64,000 nucleotides of DNA, from the NCBI RefSeq assembly GCF_900890425.1, contig NZ_CAAHFG010000002.1, positions 124,001 to 188,000 of the forward strand, read 5' to 3'. A program made the position numbers and the translations under genes. Shown one piece after another: positions 7,607 to 16,351 of the stretch. The stretch is from Pontiella desulfatans (GTDB taxonomy: Bacteria; Verrucomicrobiota; Kiritimatiellia; Kiritimatiellales; Pontiellaceae). Position 1 is the stretch's first letter; every line of letters starts with the position of its first letter. The notes beneath the pieces are model-generated. The model made no database searches. It was not told where the DNA came from and was given only the letters and a program-made list of their open reading frames with translations.

Positions 7607-9076
7607 TCAAACCAATAGAATTTCGCTGCCGGCCTCTTCCGGCTCCGCCGTGGGCGGGAATGTTTCCGGCTGCGTCGCAACTTCCGTAATCACAGAAAGC
7701 AACGTGCGCGTGCTCGACATCGAATAGGTCGGCACCCATGTGGTGAACGTCCCCGAGGTCTCCCGCCAATCCTCCGCAACCTCGAGCTTCCACGTCTGCT
7801 TGTACCCAGTGGACATGCGGTCGAAAACCATCGTGTCAGCGCTCTTTAGCGTCTCGCCCGTCGTCTGCGCCGTTGTGAAAAGGATCGTCTCATCCAAGGT
7901 CGGTAGCAACGTCGTCGCCAGTTTATCCGTCTGGCCATAGACATCCGTGTCCGTAAGCCGCCACGTCAGTTTCGGAACCGTGGTTTCTTCATAGGACGGC
8001 AACGGCTTCACACTCCAGGTCAGGTGCTCGCCGACCTTCGTCAATTCCTGCCATTGGTTGCCGGATCCATCAGACCAATCCGTCCAATCATATTCGTCGG
8101 TATCCCACCAAACGGTTATATAGTCGTAGCCCACTATCGTCTGTTTGAGGGAATGCGTTGCGAAGAACTCAGTGGTTTCAACTTGCCCGATCACGGTATC
8201 GACCTGCGTCGTTTCCAGATGCGCCGTGTCCTTCGTGGTAGGCAGCACCGTGCCCGTCCACACCGTATCCTTCATGGTCGGCATAAATGTCTGCTCGGCC
8301 TCGGTTTTCAGGATCGTCTGCATCTGCTCGGTGGTGCGCAGCACCGCCGAAAGGTATTCGTATATTGTCGTCCACTCGTAGGTCGTCATGGTCTGTGTGA
8401 ACGTCCGGCGATCAAAGACGGTGTCAATGATCCCGTTGTCGCGGCAGGATTCAAGAAACCACAGGAAGTCCGCCAGATCCTCCGTCAGCCATGGCCCCGC
8501 AATCTGATCCATGCGCGCGCTGCTGTACTTGTTCGCCAGGTATTCGTCGCGCGGAATATCCTCTTCCAGACTGAACGGATAGAACACCGCCGGAATGTTC
8601 TGCGCGCCTTCGGCCAGCAGTTGCTCCGTGCTCTTGCCTTCGGCCAGCCCCAACTCGATCTCGGTGCCCGGGCTGAAGCGGAAGCCCCAGCCGCCCCGGC
8701 TCTTGCTACCGACCCCGGCCATTGTGAAAATCCACTTCAGGCTCGGCTCGCCACCCTTCCACGGACACTTGAACATGCCCGTGTCTTGCGCCGCCCAAAG
8801 ATCGCGAAGCAGGAACGGCGCGTTATGCTCCAGCTGGTGCTGTATTAGATGGAAGAAGTTCAACTTGCCCGACTCGTTCGCGTCCGTCGTCAGCAGCGGC
8901 TCGTCGCCCGTCAGCCATGTCTCGTTCCGGTAGGCATAAATACCGGCATAGATGCACCCCGGCTGAACGTCGGCGAGTTGCAGGCCGGCCATCGCGCCGC
9001 GCAGCTCCTCGCGTGCATCAACGTGCGCGAAGTTCCGCCAGTCCTGCGGGGATTGAATGACGGGTGCGCCGGCCAT
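7607..9076 (-). CDS. Tail structural protein (tail tip/virion), unknown family
   Basis: A 489-residue protein starting MAGAPVIQSPQDW, chosen because this ATG overlaps the upstream stop (TAATG). The N-terminal ~250 residues look globular with many Trp. The C-terminal half is very Thr-rich, with recurring short TTxDT-like units (for example LPTTKDTAHLETTQVDT), suggesting extended beta structure. Its position after the tape measure and two small tail genes fits a tail-tip or central fibre component. Confidence 0.55.
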   Translation of the reverse strand: MAGAPVIQSPQDWRNFAHVDAREELRGAMAGLQLADVQPGCIYAGIYAYRNETWLTGDEPLLTTDANESGKLNFFHLIQHQLEHNAPFLLRDLWAAQDTGMFKCPWKGGEPSLKWIFTMAGVGSKSRGGWGFRFSPGTEIELGLAEGKSTEQLLAEGAQNIPAVFYPFSLEEDIPRDEYLANKYSSARMDQIAGPWLTEDLADFLWFLESCRDNGIIDTVFDRRTFTQTMTTYEWTTIYEYLSAVLRTTEQMQTILKTEAEQTFMPTMKDTVWTGTVLPTTKDTAHLETTQVDTVIGQVETTEFFATHSLKQTIVGYDYITVWWDTDEYDWTDWSDGSGNQWQELTKVGEHLTWSVKPLPSYEETTVPKLTWRLTDTDVYGQTDKLATTLLPTLDETILFTTAQTTGETLKSADTMVFDRMSTGYKQTWKLEVAEDWRETSGTFTTWVPTYSMSSTRTLLSVITEVATQPETFPPTAEPEEAGSEILLV

Positions 9077-9381
9077 TAGTGCAACCTCTCGTATCCATTC
9101 GCATGGTAGAGCGCCTTCCACTGGTCGTCCTCGGAAAGCTCCAACTCGGCCACCTTGTCCGTGTCGAGTTCAAGCACAACGGACATATGCCGCTTATGCG
9201 CGCTAGTGATTTCCGGCATGCCCGTGGCCAGCGCGGAAACCACGCCGTTGTTAACGCGGGTGGTGGTGCCGTCGCCTTTTGCGCGGACGCGGTCTAGTTC
9301 GGCGGCCAGTTCGTTGAGCCGGTTCTTGAGCTCCACAACCCAAGGCGGATCACTGGCATCGATTGGAACCATTGGAACCAT
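9076..9381 (-). CDS. Small tail-module protein
   Basis: A 101-residue protein starting MVPMVPIDAS; the ATG overlaps the upstream stop as TAATG. It has a helical N-terminal part (VVELKNRLNELAAELDRV), likely a coiled coil, then an acidic C-terminus. Its translational coupling on both sides supports a real gene of the tail operon. Function unknown. Confidence 0.5.
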   Translation of the reverse strand: MVPMVPIDASDPPWVVELKNRLNELAAELDRVRAKGDGTTTRVNNGVVSALATGMPEITSAHKRHMSVVLELDTDKVAELELSEDDQWKALYHANGYERLH

Positions 9382-10046
9382 TAGTTGTCCCACCCGATTG
9401 CCGAATACTTAAAAACCGACCGGCGCGAAACCATCGGTTCGCCATCGTCGTTCACGCCATCGCTGTCGATACTGACGCCTGCCACCAGCCATTTGCTGGA
9501 ATCCGCTCCGGTCATTCCCGCCGGCGCGGCGGTCTTGCCAACGTTCAACGAGGCCAGCACACCGGCCTGGCTCCACACAAAGTTAGCGATGAATTCCTCA
9601 TAGGTGTATTCAATGCCGCCGATGCCGATGGTCTTGTATCCCTCGGCCTTCTTAGCATCGCGGCTTGACTCGGTCAGGAAGCCGGAGGAAACCAGCCGCT
9701 CGTCATCGATCGGCACCTCGCGCCAATCCGAACGGCTCGACTGCCGGGTCTGGCCATCGGTATGGGTGCTGATGGTGCTGCCGGAACCGAACGGATCTTC
9801 GGGCGAATAGTTGAGCGTCACCAGCATAATGCCGGTGGCCTGCGTCGGCGTAATCGTGGCGCTCTGCAGCTTCATCTCGGTATCTTCGTACGATGAATAG
9901 GCATCCGGAATGAAATCCTCGGCCTTTTCGCTCACGATCTGAAACTTGTCGGTCAGTTTCCAGGTCTTGCCCTCGCGCCGCTTGACGGGGTAGCCCTTCA
10001 CCTGTACCGGGGTCTGAAAATTGGTCTCTGCTGACAAAAACATCAT
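9381..10046 (-). CDS. Tail protein downstream of tape measure
   Basis: A 221-residue, beta-rich protein (YPVKRREGKTWKLTDKFQIV, then TITPTQATGIMLVTLNYSPEDP). It directly follows the tape-measure gene, the place of distal tail or tail-tip proteins in siphophages. No signal peptide or catalytic motif is visible. Structural role inferred from position and composition only. Confidence 0.5.
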   Translation of the reverse strand: MMFLSAETNFQTPVQVKGYPVKRREGKTWKLTDKFQIVSEKAEDFIPDAYSSYEDTEMKLQSATITPTQATGIMLVTLNYSPEDPFGSGSTISTHTDGQTRQSSRSDWREVPIDDERLVSSGFLTESSRDAKKAEGYKTIGIGGIEYTYEEFIANFVWSQAGVLASLNVGKTAAPAGMTGADSSKWLVAGVSIDSDGVNDDGEPMVSRRSVFKYSAIGWDN

Positions 10047-10051
10047 GCCTC

Positions 10052-11674
10052 CTAAATCGCAAAGCTGAACGAGCCACGTTCCTGGATGCCTTCAACCACT
10101 TCCTGCAAAAGCTCGTTCGTCTTTTTCTGTTCGGTAACCTGGTCGCGGCTGTTCTGCGTCTTTTCCTGATCGCGCTGTTCGGAGCCGGTTGCACTGCCGG
10201 AAAGCGCGTGGTTGATCCGCAGTGCGCCGGTCATCATTCCCCGGATTGGCTCCGCCATCTTGGCAATATTTGCCATGGCGTTTTCGGTCATGGCAAAATC
10301 ACCCGCCATCTTGCTGGATTGGGTAAGCTCTGCTATGTCGGGAATTTCGAAATCGAACATTTTACGGCCTGCCGAAAATAGGTTTTCGAATTGATCGGGC
10401 AGAATTGCCTTCATCCGATCGCGCATGCGTTCGGCGAAAATCTCGCCAAAGGTATCGCCTTCGGTGGCGGCATCCTGGTGCAGGATCCGGCGGTCGGCTT
10501 CTTCGATGGCTCGGCTGAATTTAAGCACCCCTGCGTCGTCGCCCAATGCTTCGGCAATTGATTTTTGCGCCTCGAAAATCTTCTTTGATACCCTCGCGCC
10601 GAAGCTGAATTTTTTATCCAGCGCCTCCGCAAAATCATAGGCGGCAATGCTCGTCATGATGCCGGCCAACACCACATTGATTGCCCCGGCGGCGGTGGCG
10701 AAGTTAGCCACCAGCAACGCCAACCCGCGCGTGATCGGAATCAGCAGCCCCGATTTGAATGCAACGGTGATGCCCAGGAACGCAATGCCGGCGTTTCTCA
10801 CCGCATCGCGTTCGGCGTCGGTCATGGCGTTGAAGCCTCCGACAATATGGTTGATGGCATTCACCACGTTGGTGGCGAGGTTGACGAACCCGGTCATGAT
10901 TGCAGTGGTGGCGCCGCTTTCCCGCAAAGCCACCATGCTGGAGGTCAGGCCGGCAACGCTGTCGGATACGCTGTTGAGGTTGATGCCCTCGATCAGCAGT
11001 CCGCGGAACGAGCCTTTCAGCCGCGTGGTTTCATCGACGAATCGGGCGGCGGCGGCGGCCTGGTCGGCATCAAAGACAATCCCGAGCCGGTCGGCTTCGG
11101 CCTTCATCTCCTTCAAACCCTTGGCGCCGCCAGAAAGCATAGGCAGCAACTGGATGCCGTTTCGGCCAAACACCTTCAAAGCCAGCGCTGATTTTAACGA
11201 TGCGTCCTTGATGTCGGCCAAGCGCGTAAGGATCAGATCAAACCTCGCGCCGGGGTCGAGGTTTGCCAGATCCTCGAAGCTCAATCCAAGGTCGCCAAGC
11301 GCGTCAGTATAGGTCTTGGTGCCGCGCTTGGCCTCATAGAGTGCCGTACCCATCGCCTTGAGGCTTTTCTCCATGCCGTCAATGCTACCACCTGAAAGGG
11401 CGGCGGCGTGGGCATAGCGGGAAAGCTCGTCTGTCGCAATGCCGGTGCGCTTCGACATCTTGTCCATGGCATCGCCGGCCTTGGCAACAGAGTTTATTGC
11501 AGCGGTTCCCATGGCGGCCAGCGCTAGGCCGGCCACCGCCGCCATTTTGCCAATCTTCGCCAGCGGGGCACCGACGTTTTTCTTGAACTTGTTCACGCTT
11601 CGCTCAAGGTCGCGCACGGCGTCGCGCGCTTCCTTCGAGTTTAGGCTGATTTTTCCTTTAAGATGCGGAGCCAT
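10052..11674 (-). CDS. Tail tape-measure protein
   Basis: A 540-residue protein (start MAPHLKGKISLNSKE at 11674, overlapping the end of the preceding small ORF). The N-terminal ~150 residues match tape-measure proteins: KEARDAVRDLERSVNKF, then AMDKMSKRTGIATDELSRYAHAAALSGGS and DPGARFDLILTRLADI. Hydrophobic segments occur near 45-65 and 260-340. It sets tail length, and its modest size implies a short siphophage tail. It follows the tail chaperone pair exactly as in other siphophages. Confidence 0.9.
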   Translation of the reverse strand: MAPHLKGKISLNSKEARDAVRDLERSVNKFKKNVGAPLAKIGKMAAVAGLALAAMGTAAINSVAKAGDAMDKMSKRTGIATDELSRYAHAAALSGGSIDGMEKSLKAMGTALYEAKRGTKTYTDALGDLGLSFEDLANLDPGARFDLILTRLADIKDASLKSALALKVFGRNGIQLLPMLSGGAKGLKEMKAEADRLGIVFDADQAAAAARFVDETTRLKGSFRGLLIEGINLNSVSDSVAGLTSSMVALRESGATTAIMTGFVNLATNVVNAINHIVGGFNAMTDAERDAVRNAGIAFLGITVAFKSGLLIPITRGLALLVANFATAAGAINVVLAGIMTSIAAYDFAEALDKKFSFGARVSKKIFEAQKSIAEALGDDAGVLKFSRAIEEADRRILHQDAATEGDTFGEIFAERMRDRMKAILPDQFENLFSAGRKMFDFEIPDIAELTQSSKMAGDFAMTENAMANIAKMAEPIRGMMTGALRINHALSGSATGSEQRDQEKTQNSRDQVTEQKKTNELLQEVVEGIQERGSFSFAI

Positions 11675-11810
11675 CGCCGGCGTCCTCCAATAGTTCAAGA
11701 ATCTTTTTCAACTTGCCTGCTTCCCAGTCCACCCGCTGCCCCATGCGCTCCATATAGGCCGCCTGGCAGCGCATAACCGTTGCAAGCGGCGTGAGCCACA
11801 GGGCTTCCAT
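11658..11810 (-). CDS. Tail assembly chaperone, second (T-like) frame
   Basis: A 50-codon ORF from ATG 11810 (MEALWLTPLATVMRCQAAY...). The same frame stays open upstream through ASLEFCLSVLGLPR and overlaps the end of the preceding chaperone gene in the -1 frame, ending inside the tape-measure start. The LGLPRMEALWLTP segment resembles the C-terminal extension of GT-type tail chaperones. It is probably made as a -1 frameshift fusion with the 11855-12325 product; a GGGGG run near 11878-11883 is a candidate slip site. Separate initiation cannot be excluded. Confidence 0.6.
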   Translation of the reverse strand: MEALWLTPLATVMRCQAAYMERMGQRVDWEAGKLKKILELLEDAGDGSAS

Positions 11811-11854
11811 CCGGGGCAGGCCAAGGACGGAAAGGCAAAACTCAAGGCTGGCCG

Positions 11855-12325
11855 CTAACCAGTCGCGGCCTGCGACTCCCCCGACCCATCACCTCCAGCA
11901 CTTTCCACCACGGCCATGGTGTCGCGGAATTCCTGCAACATCGGGGCGGCGTCTTCAACCATCCTTGTGGTGGCCCCCAGGCCGAAGCCGGAAAGCCATT
12001 CGATGTTGATCCTAGCCCATAAACGTTCGGCGTCGTTGGCATCGCGCCAGAGCTGGGCAATGTCTTCCATATCCACCTGCACCAGGCAATAAATGATCAG
12101 CAGCGCCACATCGATGTCGGTCATGGGAATGCTGGCCTTATCTAATCCCATCGCCACGCGCTGCACGATGCGGAAATCGGCCATACTCAGGGCACGCGCC
12201 GGCATTCCCCCGATCATCAGCGCGCCGTCTGGTGCCAGGTCGGTGAGGCTTTCTTCCTCCCGCGCCTCGACCGCTGCTTCAGCGGCCTCCAGCGCGTTCT
12301 TGTCGATTTGTCCCTTGGTGTCCAT
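11855..12325 (-). CDS. Tail assembly chaperone (G-like)
   Basis: A 156-residue, acidic, helical protein sitting between the tail-tube gene and the tape measure, the fixed position of the G/GT chaperone. It has no membrane or secretion signal. Its last ~20 residues (GGDGSGESQAATG) look like a non-structural end, consistent with most translation stopping here and a minority shifting into the -1 frame ORF that continues to 11658. Confidence 0.65.
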   Translation of the reverse strand: MDTKGQIDKNALEAAEAAVEAREEESLTDLAPDGALMIGGMPARALSMADFRIVQRVAMGLDKASIPMTDIDVALLIIYCLVQVDMEDIAQLWRDANDAERLWARINIEWLSGFGLGATTRMVEDAAPMLQEFRDTMAVVESAGGDGSGESQAATG

Positions 12326-12328
12326 GGT

Positions 12329-12703
12329 TTACGCCGCCGTGGTGAAGCCTGTGCCATAGTTCTTGGCGGTCAGCGTGCCTTTCATCCATTGCCCTTCGGC
12401 ACGGACACGCGAAACACCAACCACGATGTATTCATCCTGAAACTCGGAATCGGTGATGTCGGAAATCACGGTTCCAATCAGGGCATCGCTGGCCAGGCTG
12501 TTCGTGCCCTTGATGGCGAAATCAATCTGAAGTTCGCCGGCAATGCCTTCGATATTCGTGGCCACGATCGCACCGGTTTCATCTTTCAGCGGCGTTTCTT
12601 CGCTGCTGTGCGTTTCGCTGATGCTGGTGATGATCACGTCGTAGGCGGTCTCTTGATCGACGCCGAACTTGACCCCGCTGATTGTTGCTAGTTTTGTCGC
12701 CAT
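12329..12703 (-). CDS. Major tail tube protein
   Basis: A 124-residue, mostly beta protein (MATKLATISGVKFGVDQETA..., 'GIAGELQIDFAIKG', 'YIVVGVSRVRAEGQWMKGTL'). Its size and position between the tail terminator-like gene and the tail chaperone fit a siphophage tail tube subunit. No sheath gene is present next to it, supporting a non-contractile tail. Family assignment is by context. Confidence 0.65.
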   Translation of the reverse strand: MATKLATISGVKFGVDQETAYDVIITSISETHSSEETPLKDETGAIVATNIEGIAGELQIDFAIKGTNSLASDALIGTVISDITDSEFQDEYIVVGVSRVRAEGQWMKGTLTAKNYGTGFTTAA

Positions 12704-12718
12704 GATGGCCTCCTGTTG

Positions 12719-13147
12719 TTAAGTGGCCTCAATTGCCACAAAGGCAATTTCGGCGGTTAAAATCTCTCGTTGTTCCTCTTCGTCGGCCTCGGGTTCCTCG
12801 GGCAAGAACATGATGCCCTTGGCTCCAATGTTATCCGGCAGCTCGGCATCCAGCGCGGCCACGGTGAGCGCGGAACGCACGGAAGAGAGATGGCCAGAAA
12901 GCGCGGCCCGCTTCGTATCTTTCAAAATGTGGGTTGCAATCACGATGCGAACGCCGACGCTGTAAAGGATGTCGCCCTCCAGCACAGTACCCACCGGGCT
13001 GGCCGCACAGGCGCAATAGGGATAGGCCAGCGGTTCGGGAACGGTTTCGCCGGGCGTGTCGTCCACCAGATAGGCGCGCACGTTCAGGCCGTCGATGCTA
13101 CCCAGCACCGCCGCAATCGCGCTTTCAATCTGTTTTTCTAGTTCCAT
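12719..13147 (-). CDS. Tail terminator-like protein
   Basis: A 142-residue protein (MELEKQIESAIAAVLGSIDG..., C-terminal EEQREILTAEIAFVAIEAT). The alpha/beta layout and the slot between the connector and the tail tube match minor tail proteins that cap the tube (gpU-like). It overlaps the previous gene by ten bases. Assignment is positional. Confidence 0.5.
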   Translation of the reverse strand: MELEKQIESAIAAVLGSIDGLNVRAYLVDDTPGETVPEPLAYPYCACAASPVGTVLEGDILYSVGVRIVIATHILKDTKRAALSGHLSSVRSALTVAALDAELPDNIGAKGIMFLPEEPEADEEEQREILTAEIAFVAIEAT

Positions 13148-13707
13148 GCCCGTTCAAACTCCTTGCTGACCTTGCGGTCGAGGATGGCCTGCATTGCGTT
13201 GGCCGCCTTGTTGTAAGCGGTCGGCAAGATGGCCGGAAACGCCTTCATCATGTAGCTTGTAAAGTTTTCAATGGTGATGCTCGGCGCATGCGTATCCATG
13301 CCGCGCTTTTTGGCCGTGCCCCAGCTCGCACCGCGTCCACCGCCGGCCACAGCCTTGGTCTTTCCATTCAAGGTGCGGAAAACACCGTTCCAACTGTTCT
13401 TTGCCGCGCCACGCATCTTTATGACCCGGCGCGGATCCCGCAGCGCGTTGGTCGGCAGCATGCGGTCGGGCTTGCCCTTCTGGTTCTTCACCACGATCAG
13501 CCACTTGGCACCGTTCTTTGACGAGTTCGGCACAACATCGCGGTTTTTCTTGCCGATCTTGGAAGAGGCCCGCCCCGAAGTGGCAAAGCGGATGGCGCCA
13601 TATTTGACGGTATCGGCGGCGCTGCGCTGCGACTGATCAAAAACGTTGTCGAGCGAGCGCTGAAAAGCACGTTCGCTTGCATGGTCAAATTGTACGCCAT
13701 CAACCAT
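13138..13707 (-). CDS. HK97 gp10-like tail completion / minor tail protein
   Basis: A 189-residue basic protein beginning FDHASERAFQRSLDNVFDQSQ and ending in a helical segment (AYNKAANAMQAILDRKVSKEFERAW) typical of gp10/minor tail Z-like proteins with an N-terminal helix, a central beta region and a C-terminal helix. It overlaps both neighbours, as expected for a neck gene. Assignment by shape and position. Confidence 0.5.
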   Translation of the reverse strand: MVDGVQFDHASERAFQRSLDNVFDQSQRSAADTVKYGAIRFATSGRASSKIGKKNRDVVPNSSKNGAKWLIVVKNQKGKPDRMLPTNALRDPRRVIKMRGAAKNSWNGVFRTLNGKTKAVAGGGRGASWGTAKKRGMDTHAPSITIENFTSYMMKAFPAILPTAYNKAANAMQAILDRKVSKEFERAWN

Positions 13708-14023
13708 CGATTGCCTTCAAATCCAATTGCCACCGCGCCCCATACGGATCTTTTTCGGCGGCGATGATGCTGTATTCCGTGCCGTCCACCGTCACTAGGC
13801 GGTTCGGCTTGATTTCGCCCATACCGTGGCTGGAAAACCAGACGCTTAACTCGTAGGCCGAGAACAGGCCGGAAAACGCCATGTCGGGGTCGATCTTCAC
13901 CAGTCCCTTGGTGGCATCCACCGCCGTCTTGCCGTCGTAGACAACGGAAACGGAAGCCCCGCCGCGCATACGCGCCACGCGATTCCCGCAATCCCGCATA
14001 ATTTCTCTGGTCAGTCCAGGCAT
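13700..14023 (-). CDS. Head-tail connector protein
   Basis: A 107-residue beta-rich protein (MPGLTREIMRDCGNRVARM..., LVTVDGTEYSIIAAEKDPYG). The pattern 'V.GTEYSI...DPYG..W.LDLK' is common in head-tail joining or adaptor proteins. It is the first gene after the capsid terminator, so expression may depend on read-through or a weak promoter. Function inferred from position. Confidence 0.5.
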   Translation of the reverse strand: MPGLTREIMRDCGNRVARMRGGASVSVVYDGKTAVDATKGLVKIDPDMAFSGLFSAYELSVWFSSHGMGEIKPNRLVTVDGTEYSIIAAEKDPYGARWQLDLKAIDG

Positions 14024-14037
14024 GATGCTCCAAGTTC

Positions 14038-14088
14038 AAAAAGCGGGGTGACCGGGGCCAAGGGAGGAATAAACTCCCCGGCCACCCC
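14038..14088 (-). terminator. Terminator after the major capsid gene
   Basis: On the minus strand a strong hairpin (GGGGTGGCCGGGG paired with CCCCGGTCACCCC, one mismatch, 19-nt loop) is followed by GC and five T. It begins six bases past the capsid stop. It would keep capsid expression above that of the downstream connector and tail genes. Confidence 0.75.
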
Positions 14089-14093
14089 ATGAA

Positions 14094-15023
14094 TTACGCT
14101 ACAACCGCCTCAGTCGAAGTGATGGCATCCGTTACAATGATCGGGATTCCGTCTACTTCGGTCGGGCGCGGTGCCGGTGCGCCGGTGGCGTTGGTGGCCG
14201 TGCGGCTTTCGCGCAGCATGCGCAGGCCTGCACGGTTCATGATGATGTGCGTCGGCTGGCGATCCGTCGGGAACATTGCAATTGCATTGTAGATCAGATC
14301 GTCGGTCAGGGTGTCGCCGGTAGCATCTTCAATATTACAGATGCGCAGTGCGCTAAAGACAGAACCGAGCTGAACGCCGAGCCATCCCATGATCGACATT
14401 GCCAACACACTAAGCAGCTTGGTGTCGTCGGTATCGTCGGTGTTAATTACCGTTTCGAACACATCAGAAATATCGAGGTTGCCATCCTGACCAGCAACAA
14501 CCGCAATATCATCGTCAGTCGAGCGCACAATGTAGCAAGAGGTTTGCACACTGGCGGTGGAACCCGTTGCCTTCAGAACCATATTGGAATCGATGCCATC
14601 CTTCAGAGCGGCAAAACCATCGGAATCGTTGCCGGTTCCATTGATGATCTGTTTTTCCACCATAGCAAACGCCGCGCGGATTGACTTGACAGCCTCACGG
14701 GCCATATAGGCAAGTTTTCCTTTCGAGTAACCGAGGGCAATCGCCTTGTCGCGCTCAAACGATGCGTCCAACACCTTGAGCGTGGCGGTAACCAGGGTTT
14801 CCTGTCCTGCGGCATTCGCGCGGCCAGTATTCACATCGCGGAACGCTGCGCCTGGTGCGACGGTTTCCTTCAGATACTTATGCAGCGTACCGTTGGAAGC
14901 TTCCTTTGCGAAAAGTGCGGCCAATACCGGCGCGCTTTCCAAAAGGTCGGAAACCTCGATGTCATCGAGATTCATATCGTTCATCTGGATCAATCCAGCG
15001 AGGGTGTTTGTGATTTCAGCCAT
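14094..15023 (-). CDS. Major capsid protein
   Basis: A 309-residue protein in the capsid slot, downstream of the protease/scaffold gene and upstream of a strong terminator. The sequence has features of an HK97-fold coat protein: an N-terminal helix, FRDVNTGRANAAGQETLVTA, a long helix (GKLAYMAREAVKSIRAAFAMVEKQIING) that resembles the spine helix, and a C-terminal HIIMNRAGLRMLRESRT domain. Family members are usually 280-400 residues. No separate decoration protein gene was seen between scaffold and capsid. Confidence 0.8.
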   Translation of the reverse strand: MAEITNTLAGLIQMNDMNLDDIEVSDLLESAPVLAALFAKEASNGTLHKYLKETVAPGAAFRDVNTGRANAAGQETLVTATLKVLDASFERDKAIALGYSKGKLAYMAREAVKSIRAAFAMVEKQIINGTGNDSDGFAALKDGIDSNMVLKATGSTASVQTSCYIVRSTDDDIAVVAGQDGNLDISDVFETVINTDDTDDTKLLSVLAMSIMGWLGVQLGSVFSALRICNIEDATGDTLTDDLIYNAIAMFPTDRQPTHIIMNRAGLRMLRESRTATNATGAPAPRPTEVDGIPIIVTDAITSTEAVVA

Positions 15024-15058
15024 TTTACTGCTCCTGCGCTATTGCGCTTTAATTTAGA

Positions 15059-15529
15059 TTACTTCCGTTTGCCCGAAATGACCTCTTCCATAGAGATCTT
15101 CTTGCCTGTGTCCTCTCCGAACTCTGCCGGGTCGGCACCTTCTTCGCCCAGTTCGGCCACCTTGGCCTTGAGGGCTTTGTTTTCCACGGCGATGGCCGCG
15201 TAGTACGCTTCCTTCGCTTCGGCATATCCGCCGCCGGCTTTAAAGGCCGCTGCGGAAACCTCGGCGCCGAATTCATCCACGCTGCGCGCAAACTCTTCGG
15301 GGTCGATGGTTCTGGAAGGCTCCGCTTCCGACAGTTCGGATTCTTCGGCTTCGGGCTCTTCGGAAGGCTCTGCTTCCTCGGACTCTTCGGCTTCCGCTTC
15401 CTCGCTGGTGGTTTCTTCTTCGACAACTTCCACGGCTTCGGTCGCCTCGACCTCTTCCGTGGATTGCGTTTCTTCAAGTTCTTCGGCTTCGGTCGCAACT
15501 TCGGCAGAAGTGTCGTTTTCTGTGCTCAT
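15059..15529 (-). CDS. Nested scaffold protein (internal start)
   Basis: The last 156 codons of the protease gene can be translated alone from an in-frame ATG (MSTENDTSAEVATEAEE). This ATG has an excellent Shine-Dalgarno, AGGAG, six bases upstream (15535-15540 on the plus strand as gctcct), within the codons for EQEQS. The product is a highly acidic, Glu-rich rod plus a helical C-terminus (AVENKALKAKVAELGEE), like other scaffolds. This parallels lambda Nu3 nested in C. Confidence 0.7.
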   Translation of the reverse strand: MSTENDTSAEVATEAEELEETQSTEEVEATEAVEVVEEETTSEEAEAEESEEAEPSEEPEAEESELSEAEPSRTIDPEEFARSVDEFGAEVSAAAFKAGGGYAEAKEAYYAAIAVENKALKAKVAELGEEGADPAEFGEDTGKKISMEEVISGKRK

Positions 15530-16351
15530 GCTTTGCTCCTGTTCGTTGCGATACGATAAGTACCGCTTCATGAATTCATCCATCTTGTCGCCATACTTGG
15601 CCATGGCTTCCAGCACCTCCGGCGAATTTTCGAGCAGGTCGAAAACGGCGGGGTTCTGGTCGAGAAAATCGGTAATCAATCCGGCTGGCGTTTCCTGGGC
15701 AAAGGCGGAAAACAGGCCATCGTTGGCGGCGGGTTCGTCCACGCAATCGCAGGCATGGAGCTTTTCGCATTCGACAAAGATTTCCTCGGAAAGCTCCTCG
15801 GCTTCATCCTCGGAAAGTCGGCTTCCATCTTCGCGGGTGTACCAGATTTCACACCCATACATACTTTCCCGAATGTGCCGATATGCTTTTTCACCATCCT
15901 GGGTTCTTCGATATGATTTACCCGGCGTAAACACGATCGAGGTGCCGAACATGTCGGCCTCGTTTTCCGCCATCGAAAGAATATAGGAATACAGATCGCC
16001 GTTGGGCGTCTCCTTGGCGCTGTTGCTTAGAAACAGATCCGCATAGCAGCAGTCAACCTTTGATCCATCGTCGCGGATAGTGGTGCCTTTGCTGAAATTC
16101 TTGAAGCGCCCGACAAAGGTGCCGAGGGCCGAGCTGCACATGTTGGGGTGACCAAAGCGCGCCTTGAGTCCTTGCTTGGTCTCGGAACCTTGCTTAACAA
16201 GGGTATCGATAAATTCGGAGTCGAGATGGACGCCATGCCCTCTTGCTTCGCCAACGGAACAAACCTTGACGCCGGCAATGATTCCTTTTTCATGATCCAC
16301 CTCTGCGGGCTTGCTTTTTAAGTAGCCGGTATCAAACCATTTTTTACTCAT
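15059..16351 (-). CDS. Capsid maturation protease fused to scaffold
   Basis: A 430-residue protein starting MSKKWFDTGYLKSK; the ATG lies within the portal stop region (AATGAGTAA), the longer upstream frame being an artefact. Residues ~1-170 form the protease domain, with GHPNMCSSALGTFVGRFKNF containing the likely catalytic His and SMAENEADMFGTSIVF a possible Ser region. Residues ~275-380 are extremely Glu/Ser-rich and disordered, followed by a helical tail. This is a lambda C/Nu3-type arrangement: cleavage removes scaffold and trims the shell. The catalytic residues are inferred, not verified. Confidence 0.75.
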   Translation of the reverse strand: MSKKWFDTGYLKSKPAEVDHEKGIIAGVKVCSVGEARGHGVHLDSEFIDTLVKQGSETKQGLKARFGHPNMCSSALGTFVGRFKNFSKGTTIRDDGSKVDCCYADLFLSNSAKETPNGDLYSYILSMAENEADMFGTSIVFTPGKSYRRTQDGEKAYRHIRESMYGCEIWYTREDGSRLSEDEAEELSEEIFVECEKLHACDCVDEPAANDGLFSAFAQETPAGLITDFLDQNPAVFDLLENSPEVLEAMAKYGDKMDEFMKRYLSYRNEQEQSMSTENDTSAEVATEAEELEETQSTEEVEATEAVEVVEEETTSEEAEAEESEEAEPSEEPEAEESELSEAEPSRTIDPEEFARSVDEFGAEVSAAAFKAGGGYAEAKEAYYAAIAVENKALKAKVAELGEEGADPAEFGEDTGKKISMEEVISGKRK

